From Perkinsus marinus ATCC 50983 (taxonomy: Eukaryota; Perkinsozoa; Perkinsida; Perkinsidae): a DNA stretch of 30,556 bases. The notes beneath the pieces were generated by a model, which was given only the letters and a program-made list of their open reading frames with translations, ran no database searches and was not told the origin of the DNA. Below are positions 11,240-19,194 of this stretch, in pieces. The translations under genes and the position numbers were made by a program. The stretch spans positions 13,431 to 43,986 of the forward strand of contig NW_003212444.1 in the NCBI RefSeq assembly GCF_000006405.1, written 5' to 3'. The stretch's first letter is position 1. Each line of letters begins with the position of its first letter.

Positions 11240-14151
11240 CTACCTGAATGTGAGCGAAACTCGCGGGTAGTGCTTCGAAATATAATTCTCTTTGGTGATC
11301 TGATGTAGATAATTCTTCTGCGTGTCACCAGCCATGATAACGACACTTCCGTTCTCTAGTCGAACATGGTATGCCGTATCGGATCTAACACAACAATGAC
11401 TTTTAATACAACAATAACATTTATTTTTTTGCACAATTTCTTCACATTAACATTTTGCATACGTGTGAGAACTTACTATTCACAACTGGTAGTTTTTGAA
11501 TCATTATCATCATCAACACCAGTGGGGGGATATGCACATGGTCAACAACTACAATGTGCAAATTGTGAGGGAATTTTGGGAAATTTTTCCTTGCTTTTTT
11601 GTACACTTCTACTATAGGTAGTAGGGAAACTCCTGGGCTCAGCTGAGGAAAGTAAATATATATTCCTCCAATAGTGAGAAAAATAAGCGGTGTTGCAGAG
11701 AATACGAAAACAGCGTGGAGGGAAAATATGCACATGGTCATCAACTACATGTGTTGGTGATGATGAAAATGTAAAAATTTCAAGAAAATTGTGTCACCAG
11801 TCGCGAATGTATATAACAAAAAATTCTACATCTCAAAGAGACTTTCCCAACTTCTTTTTAATTTCCGCCAAATACAACAATCACAAAAATTACAAAAAAT
11901 ACACCTCTTGGGGAGACCCCAGCTAAAGGTAAGAATAAAGCCAGAAACTCACAAGCGACAATCAACATATAAATGGAGTTTCACGGCCACCCGAGTGAAA
12001 AATATATTTCACGACTACCGCATATCACCGCGAATATCGCGTTTTTCACCGAAAATTACGACGCCACTTCACATAAAACGGGTTATGAAACTCCAACAAT
12101 ATAACCATTCAATTACTCCTTCATAATAAACTTCATACCAAAATTTCCCAAACTCTCACCGCAACCATAACAACAATAACAAAAGATATCAAAACCAGAG
12201 CAATACAATCCTCCCCTTCCCCCCTCTTATTACGGTGCTCCCATCAGTTTTAGTGAAAATATTCTTTCCGCGCCAAAGCTCACACAAGGTATGGGACAAT
12301 CTTCCCGCAACTCGGGTTCGTTATCACTGTGATAAGCAACTCCTAAAATACGGAAAAATTCCAATTTCGATTATTTATAAATTTTCACTACCCGCCCTTC
12401 CAGAGTGATAAACGTTCGCCACACAGTAATTGAAATTTACTTTATCCTCTCCATAAATCGGTCTGAGAAACTGCCTCTAAATTTTTCCCCAAAACCGGAC
12501 GTTTTAACCCACGCTAAAACGCTCTTCACTCGGTGCATTATACCCAACACAAACGGCGGAAACGCATCTGCCACATATTCGCTCTCAGAAAAGGTATACC
12601 TATCGAAAACCATCACCAACATCACCAACAACTGCTCCAATTCTTCACTTACCGCATGCCTTTCGGTGACGAAAATTGCACAATATCTCTTCCATAACTC
12701 ACAGTATTCCAACACACATGTTGTTCACTCATGAGCATTGATAAATATAATTCACTCTCCTCAACAGAAAATACGCCACTTTGATATCGAACATCACAGC
12801 CTAATAACGGGAACCTAAACCCCAAAGATTCATTTCGTGCCCCCGAAACAAGATACAAATCAGGTCCGACTTGATCATAGTCATCGGGGGGAATTCCGAA
12901 CCATGTATAGTAACCAGTGCTCTTCCTCCTTCTTCTTCATGAGCCTCACACGGTCGCATATCACCAAAGCCATGAGCGAATCGGCACCAATCGCCATGAA
13001 CACAGCGCCGTCCATGTTCCCAATACCAGCATAGATACCGCTTATGATGCTTATCATCGTTGGAAGAAGTGGATCTGATATTTATGCAACTTTTACGACT
13101 ACAATTATCTTCGCGCGATTCCCTACTTTATATGTAAAAAAAAACAAAAAATCACTTTCGCTCTCCATAAAATGCTCTTCCCATCAGTGCATCACTTACT
13201 CTGAATTGGAGCTTCCATCAGATCTACTGTGCTCGCTTGACCCCACTGTATGAGCTAAGGCTTGATCCCACGTCGTAGGCTTTTTATGGAGCATCGCTAA
13301 CAAGAGCTCACCTGTGAAGAAAGAGGTCCTAGTATGGAATATATTACATATATAAACTACACGGTGATAACAAAAATTCACCCTAGTGATATGAAAAACG
13401 TATTTCACGACTGCTGCATATCGCCGCGAATATCGCGTTTCTCACCGAGTTTTACGACGCCACTTCACGTAAAACCGATTACGTAAAATAAAAATAAAAC
13501 TCCAATGTAAAATATCAAATCATCAACATCATAAGCCGCGCGAAATTCAAGAATGTCGAAATTAAATTCTTCGCACTTTATACGATGAATGTGAAAACAC
13601 TGCGCGGGGGGAAACATGCACATGGTCATCAACTGCATGTGTTGGTGATGATGACAATATGAAAATGTGAGGGGAAAGGGATATGCACATGGTCATCAAC
13701 TACATGTGTTGGTGATGATGACAATATGAAAATGTGGGGGGGGAAAGGGATATGCACATGGTCATCAACTACATGTGTTTGTGATGATGACAATATGAAA
13801 ATGTGGGGGGAAAGGGATATGCACATGGTCATCAACTACATGTGTTGGTGATGATGACAATATAAAAATTATGAGGAAATTCTCATTGGTTTCTGTACAC
13901 TTTTATAACTAGCTTTGGAAACTCCCGAGCTGAGGAAAGCGAACATATATTCCTACTCCAACACTTCCAAAAATAGAGTAGTACTCCCACCGCATATTGA
14001 CGATATAATCATACTCAAGTTTTAAGATAAACTAAAAGTTGCTGGAAGTGTGGTATGAAAATACCATAAATTCACCTCCGTTTTCCTTCCTGTGATGTTC
14101 ATCGCCTTTCTGAAGAAGACTTAATAATTCAGCTCCGCTTGAATTGGTCAT
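11240..14151 (-). CDS. CCCH zinc finger - AlkB-like dioxygenase fusion (7 exons)
   Basis: The minus-strand exons are 14076-14151, 13200-13311, 12653-13074, 12513-12599, 12392-12462, 12234-12342 and 11240-11384. All introns are GT-AG and all phases agree, giving about 340 residues from an ATG at 14151 to a TAG at 11240. Residues 78-97 form a C-X8-C-X5-C-X3-H zinc finger, the RNA-binding CCCH type. The rest is an AlkB-family domain: an N-terminal substrate-lid part, FNYCVANVYHSG, Fe(II) ligands His261 and Asp263 (HSDNE) and His320, and 2-oxoglutarate contacts Arg334 and Arg340. The family removes alkyl groups from nucleic acid bases by oxidation, and a zinc finger suggests an RNA target (inference). 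Oddities: the usual R-x-N-x-T-F-R reads RVSLTFR (Asn to Ser), and exon 3 needs one extra base at a run of six G (12886-12891) to stay in frame. That may be a sequence error or a real break. Confidence 0.8.
11519..11790. repeat. Module M1 in intron 6 of the zinc-finger dioxygenase gene
   Basis: Two copies of an ATGCACATGGTCATCAACTA-type unit (about 11530 and 11728) flank a conserved piece at about 11630-11675 (GGAAACTCC, then GCTGAGGAAAG, then ATATATTCCTCC). The same combination is in intron 1, and the conserved piece also occurs at 29800-29853. It probably belongs to an interspersed repeat family. Confidence 0.65.
11995..12096. repeat. Module M2 in intron 6
   Basis: About 100 bases closely similar to 13391-13505 in intron 1. 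Shared blocks include TATTTCACGACT, CGCGAATATCGCGTTT and ACGACGCCACTTCAC, and both end near AAACTCCAA. M2 follows M1 here on the plus strand but precedes it in intron 1. Confidence 0.7.
13391..13505. repeat. Module M2 in intron 1
   Basis: The intron 1 counterpart of 11995-12096, in the same orientation, with scattered substitutions and small indels. It lies on the other side of M1 from its intron 6 relative. Confidence 0.7.
13606..13960. repeat. Module M1 in intron 1, with four-copy 64-68-bp tandem array
   Basis: Four tandem units with core ATGCACATGGTCATCAACTA followed by TGTGTTGGTGATGATGACAA occupy 13606-13869. Length varies mainly in a G-run at the unit boundary. A unique tail runs to about 13960 and matches the intron 6 module (GGAAACTCC, GCTGAGGAAAG, ATATATTCCT). 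The open frames across it are repeat by-products. Confidence 0.9.
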
Positions 14152-14205
14152 AGTAGCAATAAGAAGAATGCCTATAGCAAGCACCAAGATAACCTTGCTT
14201 CTCTG

Positions 14206-14341
14206 TAGTTAGTAGTAGTAGTAGTACCAGTAGTAGTAGTAGTACTAGTACTAGTAGTAGTAGTAGTAGTAGTAGTAGTACTAGTACTACTAGTAGTAGT
14301 AGTACTAGTAGTACTAGTAGTAGTAGTAGTAGTAGTAGTAC

Positions 14342-14377
<36 letters not shown>
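14206..14377. repeat. TAG trinucleotide microsatellite, copy A
   Basis: About 170 bases of TAG units with occasional TAC interruptions that create CTAGTACTAG-type palindromes. It begins only about 55 bases upstream of the start codon of the zinc-finger dioxygenase gene, so its length could influence that promoter. A second tract lies at 26862-27000, followed by the same sequence. Confidence 0.95.
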
Positions 14378-14640
14378 AACCGAGCGAACACCATCATCAT
14401 CACTTGAAACCTTCCTCAACAACGAGCAATACATGATTTAATAATCATCACTTCTTCTTCTTCTTCCAGTTGCACTCAGGGGCAACTACCTATTCCTCCT
14501 CCAACCTCTGAGTATTCATCCCACCTGCTGCTACCATTGGGATGGCTTGCTGCTACATCATAATAAAGTTGTTAGTAAATGCATAATTGAGAATTTCTAA
14601 GAGACTCAAGTTTCCAAGAGATCATCAAATGCTACCGTTC
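14378..14640. repeat. Recent duplication, copy A, first part
   Basis: Identical by eye over 263 bases to 27001-27263, without gaps. The homology continues in 15832-16091 after an inserted element. The last nine bases (CTACCGTTC, 14632-14640) are the target-site duplication of that insertion. It holds the upstream flank of the zinc-finger dioxygenase gene and no open frame of note. Confidence 0.95.
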
Positions 14641-15822
14641 GGCGCAAACAAACCGTGTCACTAAACTTTGTGTCCTAAATCACTAAATTAGACGCGCGCG
14701 CCCCTGTGATCGGTTTATGCGCGCCTAAGGTTAAGAAAAAGAACATCCTTCACACCGTTTTCAGGTGTATGGATAGACAAACATATAACCCGACTAACCG
14801 CTATTATTATATGCCGTGCTGGCCTTTCCCGCATGAGGTATGATCCTGCTATTACTACCCGCTACCGCTGGATTCCCCTCCGTCAGCGTAAGTGGTTATC
14901 TTTTGACGAGAAGAGAGAGAGGCACCGTGCCTCAGGCACGCCTACGTCGGAGAGACTGCTCAAAACTTCCTCCACGCGAATGGTATCAACGAAAGCTGGC
15001 TGAACAGTTGTTCGATTAAGTGGGTGAAAAATCTCGCGTGTCAAGACTTGAGACGGAGGTTATATCATTTGCTACTACTTGCCAGGTTCCACAAAGATCC
15101 AACAGGGTTCACGACACGTCAGAGAAAACGTCTTCGAGAGGTCTGGCATCGGTACTCAGTCTTCCATTAACCTACCGTGGCACGGTAACCGTGCTTCTTT
15201 CGCCGGAAAAATGCATTGCCGTGGATGCCAAGAAACTTTTATCATCTAATAATCAGAGGCTTAGAACCGATTACTTCTCTGTCAACCCGCAAAACCAACA
15301 ACTCAACTCGTAATGCATCGATGAATTCACTTTCCACTCAATAATTCTGGTCAAAAGTTTCGCTGACAAGTCCCCAAGTTGAGCAATCAAGTGCAAGTAC
15401 CTCAAAGTTTGAGGCTCAAACATTCCACCACTCCTGTGGTCGACCGAAGCTCGAGAAGCCCATCAGCATCATTAATAAGTGGTCTTCACTGAGTCATACT
15501 GTTCGAAGTATAGTGATCTGCATACATCAATGATATAGTGTTGGGTTTCGCAGCTCGAAAAACTTGGAAGGTGAATCAAAATGTAGCTCACAAAACGAGT
15601 GTCGAGTTTTCCCAATGAGACATGGACTTGAGACAGATCCGCCTGGCCCGCTGAACCCTCTTCGTAAACTTGCTTGAAGGAAGTTGCTTCCCTCCGGGTT
15701 TTTGGTTCATCTGTTTCCCTAACGCCGTTGAAACGAAGTCGCGCTTTATATCGACTATGAGGGCGCGCGCTGAGATTTAGTGATTTAGGACACAAAGTTT
15801 AGTGACAGTGTTTGGACACGCC
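14641..15822. mobile_element. Non-autonomous Mutator-like DNA transposon with 9-bp target duplication
   Basis: A 1182-base element flanked by CTACCGTTC on both sides (14632-14640 and 15823-15831). Its ends are inverted repeats of about 60 bases (14641-14700 against 15763-15822), with a core of 33 identical bases (14656-14688 against 15775-15807). The paralogous locus at 27255-27263 carries a single CTACCGTTC and no insert, a natural empty site that fixes both ends. A 9-bp duplication with long terminal inverted repeats fits the Mutator superfamily (inference from family knowledge). No transposase is recognisable inside. Protein-like but unassigned frames at about 14942-15167 and 15020-15313 could be captured host sequence. 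Two chained palindrome pairs lie at 14919-14940 and 15173-15194. Confidence 0.9.
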
Positions 15823-15831
15823 CTACCGTTC

Positions 15832-16091
15832 TTGTAGTGGCGCAAACAGACGGTGTCACTAAACTTGGTGCGTATTGTCAAACTTGTGTGCGTATTGCCG
15901 AACTAGTGTGGTTTATTGTCATTCTTGATTGTGATATATTCTGCCGGTGTCAAACATGAATTCTCACTATCAATCTTGCTTGTAACATAATTGAACTCTG
16001 ACAAACTTGGATTTTCATTGTCAATCTTGATGGTAACATATCTCGATTGTGACATACTTGAATTCTCAAAGTCAAACTTGATTGTAACAGA
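15832..16091. repeat. Recent duplication, copy A, second part
   Basis: Continues the homology with copy B at 27264-27473. Relative to copy B it has one extra 51-base unit and lacks one base. It begins with GGCGCAAACAGACGGTGTCA at 15839, itself very like the terminal repeat of the neighbouring transposon. This stretch may therefore be the end of an older member of the same family. Confidence 0.9.
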
Positions 16092-16180
16092 ATTTAATTG
16101 TGACAAACTTGAATTCCCATTGTCACTCTTGATGGTAACATTGTCATTCTTGTCTGCTCACTTGTCAAACTTGCACGGGA
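15900..16180. repeat. 51-bp tandem repeat (17-residue periodic frame)
   Basis: Imperfect tandem units with recurring blocks TGTCAAACTTG, GATGGTAACAT and ACTTGAATTCTCA. The minus strand reads openly as three to four 17-residue repeats (YVTIKIDNEN-type), but this follows from a unit length divisible by three and is not evidence of a gene. Copy B lacks exactly one unit, so the array is unstable. Confidence 0.8.
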
Positions 16181-16209
16181 AATGGTGTAGAGACGTAACA
16201 AAACGATAA

Positions 16210-16930
16210 GCAAACCGACAAAGTAACAATAACAAATTGTACAAGGAAACAGAAAGGGAAGAAACAATCGAATGCTCAGATGTTAGCCACAACAATGAAC
16301 ATTATAGCTGAGTTTCCAGGAACACCACGAGGAGGTCTCTGAGCTCGTTTCCATCTAACAGTAAATCTCAATACATTCGTTCTTGAACTAGCCCCATAAA
16401 TGGACCTTCATTCTAAACGTGGTTTAAGCGGCAGCAGAAGAATGCAGCCTTGTGACCAGCCGTACTTTCCCCCTCACTCTTGCTTCATCATTCAGCATCG
16501 GCTCAAGGCCTTTCTCGAGTACTAACACATCAGATGGCTTCACGTGGAAGGATTCTTGATCCGGTCCGAGACGTCCGGGTTCTTTGCTTGATGCTAAATT
16601 TTCCAACCTGTCGAGAGTCTCGACAGGTTGGAAAATTTAGAGAGACTCGAGACTGTCTCTGAAACGACGAGGCTTGCGAGATTCTATCCCTTCGGCTTAA
16701 CGGGTTCGCTGGTTATGCAGTGCATAATATGCACGAAAGGCGTGGGATCATATCTGGAACTGGTCGCTGGTGGAACGCTAGGCCAACAGTGACTGAAACG
16801 CCTACTTTGCCTTCGTTCTGAGGTATCAGCGTCAAAACCTGGAAAGAAATTTGGGGTTTGGAAGGACTCGGAAAAGGGTTGAATAGAAATTTGGGAGAAT
16901 GGTTCTCCTTAGCCCGTGGACAGAACGTCC
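16210..16930. other. Spacer with a 47-bp perfect palindrome
   Basis: No gene is supported. The main feature is a perfect palindrome at 16594-16640 with 23-base arms around a single central G (16617). Short open frames on both strands have no motif. Confidence 0.6.
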
Positions 16931-17624
16931 ATGAGTGATCTGGTCCGCTCCGCCCTGGCTCCGAGCACGCGGCGCACCTATGGTCCGGGTGAGAAGCTGT
17001 TCTGAGACGTCATCCTGGGTTCCGAACTTCGGACTCCGAAGGTCGGTCTCGACAAGAATCTTGTCACAGGATGTATCCCTTATCGGCCGAGTCGGTGCTC
17101 ACATTCGTCTATATTTTCAACAAGGTGGGGTATGCGTACTCCACCATAGAAACTTATGCAGCAGCTCTGAAAACACGGCACATCGAGGTCGGACACATTT
17201 TCTCACAAACCGCAGTTAAACACATCCGAAGGGCACTTATAGTCGTCCGGAAGAAGAACTCTGGTGCTAGCGCTGAGCCCGCTGCCAAGCTTCCAGTCAC
17301 GATCAGCCAGACACGTCAGGCTCTCAAAGCATGCGTGAAAGAAAAAAAGAGATCAGGCATCACTCTTCTGGTATGCGTTTTCGGTCTGCTGAGATGCAGA
17401 GAGTGTCAAGGCCTGAGGTGTAATGACATAACGTTTAACACCATAGACGACATGGATGTCGTGCCACTCTACATCAATCGCAGCAAATGTGATCGTTTTG
17501 GCGAAGGAGCTCTCGTCCGGACTCCGGATAGGGTGTGCAGTCGTACTCGCACTGCGACCTTCAAGCCCGACTCTTCATGGACAAGCCTAGCTTGTCTCCA
17601 GACCCACGTGTTTCGAGTGTAGTA
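16931..17624 (+). mobile_element. Tyrosine recombinase relic (Crypton or DIRS type)
   Basis: The N-terminal part starts with LAPSTRRTYGPG, followed by VGYAYSTIETYAAALKT, which matches the core-binding domain of tyrosine recombinases. A helix-rich part ends in GLLRCRECQGLRCNDI, the first catalytic-arginine motif (LLR-x-E). A strand with INRSK and the family's spacing follows. The C-terminal motifs (H-x-x-R and the nucleophilic Tyr) are not visible, so the copy is incomplete. Eukaryotic genes of this kind come from Cryptons, DIRS-like retroelements or virus-like elements. Nothing nearby decides between these. I see no flanking repeat pair and treat it as a fossil with at least two breaks. Confidence 0.6.
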
Positions 17625-19194
17625 ATTTAAAGGGCAGTCTGGAACTTCGAAGGTAGGAGGGGAATTGCCAGGGCCCCAGCAGAAAATTAAGGGCACCAAA
17701 GCGGGGGCCATGGGTTGGTGATTTTAGCGGGTTTTGGGCGGAAATGGAGGTCGACCGTCAGCTTTCCAGGGCAAACACTGATGACTCATCACTGACGAGT
17801 CCATAACTCATACATATGATGTACAAGGTCGAACATCCAATCGAGGTGTAATACACGGAACTTCGGTGACCGATTCGGTCAGACCGAAGATCGTTGATTG
17901 CAAACAGATTCTGTTTAACAGAACACTTGAAGTATTGCATCTCGAATGAAAGTGGCGCTGAAGTTCAGTGAATATAACAACCCACCGCAGTTCACAGGAT
18001 AGCAGACTATATATAGGTTTAAGGTCGCTAAATGCTACATGCTAGCGAATCAATGGCTTGAATTCTGTATCAGACACATCAACTCAAAACATTTAGCTAA
18101 GAGACTAAGTAAGCTAATTGAACCTATCGGATAGGTTCATCCTGCCCGATGTGCTCGAGGAATTCTTCCTTAAGCCAATTACTTGACATACGTGCTCGTT
18201 TACGATGTTCAAGGTTTGAAAGTGATAGTGTTAGCATAGAACAATCTAACCAGGACGTCGCACGAGTTTATTCAAAAAGAGTACACCTTACCTGGGATTC
18301 TCTCTGAGACTTCTCTACCGTGATCCGTCAATACCATCTCGACTCTGATATGCGTTTTGTGCCTCTGCAGCGGGTTGGAATTCTTGACCGGCCTACCCGC
18401 CCAGGTGACTGTAGGAAACTTCGCCAACATAGCATCGGCCACCCGACTGCGTTGATCAGCTTCCGCTCGAGCAGGGCGCAGCCCTCCAGGATCATAGTCA
18501 AACGGATCAGATTGGCCAATACCGCGAGTGTTTTCCTCCCATGAACGTCCAGCAGGTTAGGTTGACGCCGTAGAAGATATTCTGAGGGTTGTAATGCAAC
18601 ATGAATATGTGGCGCTGCAGGGAAAACACCAGTTGCTGAGTTGCACCTCCTCCAGTACCAACATTCCCAGGGGCGAAAGCCGGACCCATCTTGCACATAG
18701 AAGCTATCAAAGTATGCCATATTTAATATGGTGATATTGCCCGAGTGAAGCGTATCTGCGGCAGGCTGCCGTAATGTCATTATGCAGCTGCCGCCGGCAG
18801 CTGCATAATAGGATCATCACCGTGATGACATCACGGCACCACAGCATGTTCACTTTGGAGCTCATCACTGGAGTTTAGCGGTCAAATGTAGTTCCTTGTT
18901 CGGCAATATGATGCACTCATGATAAACTCAAGAAGCTCCAATATTTAAATACGTGTAAGTTAAATCCTAATCTGCTGACATAACGGGCTCATTAGCCGAA
19001 GAATAATATCTCAATGAAACGAGTTATTCGTCAAATAGCATTCCTCTAAATAAAAGATGTAGCACCACGCTACTATAATGGCGAATCCAGCTAAAGCTCT
19101 TTCCACGGAGCAGTCATGGAATGGCCAACCATAATGGAGGGCGTGCTGCCGTGGACCGTAGATTCAAAAGAAGACCACAAAAGAAGAGAATGGT
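17625..19194. other. Intergenic DNA dense in chained palindromes
   Basis: No named gene is supported. Overlapping 7-1-7 palindrome pairs lie at centres 17874/17881, 17909/17916 and 18821/18828, and a near-perfect pair at 17785/17792. Larger single-centre palindromes are at 18119-18139 (10-base arms) and 18779-18809 (15-base arms). The protein-like frame at 18272-18556 is listed separately. Confidence 0.6.
18272..18556 (-). CDS. Protein-like open frame, possible exon, unassigned
   Basis: A minus-strand frame of about 94 codons, open from an in-frame stop near 18556 to TGA at 18272. Its composition is ordinary for a soluble protein (QSDPFDYDPGGLRPARAEAD near the start, FPTVTWAGRPVKNSN in the middle). 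Near its end, CCAG then GTAAGG makes a good splice donor (about 18293), so it may be an internal exon. No ATG suits a complete gene, and neighbouring minus-strand frames overlap it out of phase. I do not recognise the family; it may be a relic. Confidence 0.3.
   Translation of the reverse strand, partial: PAGRSWEENTRGIGQSDPFDYDPGGLRPARAEADQRSRVADAMLAKFPTVTWAGRPVKNSNPLQRHKTHIRVEMVLTDHGREVSERIPGKVYSF

Noticed and set aside
12846-12910. A very short intron explaining the frame change in exon 3 of the dioxygenase gene
   Set aside because: A 45-base GT-AG candidate exists but does not put the two sides in phase, whereas one base at the six-G run does.
13606-13869. Coding repeat protein or CRISPR array
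   Set aside because: Four 64-68-bp tandem units with a variable G-run lie inside an intron of a well-supported gene; the open frames are by-products.
14129-14434. Poly-leucine and poly-valine proteins across the TAG tracts (also 26836-27059)
   Set aside because: Homopolymeric translations of a trinucleotide microsatellite, not genes.
15903-16209. Protein with 17-residue repeats
   Set aside because: Both strands are open only because the tandem unit is 51 bases; no start context or homology, and copy B has lost a unit.
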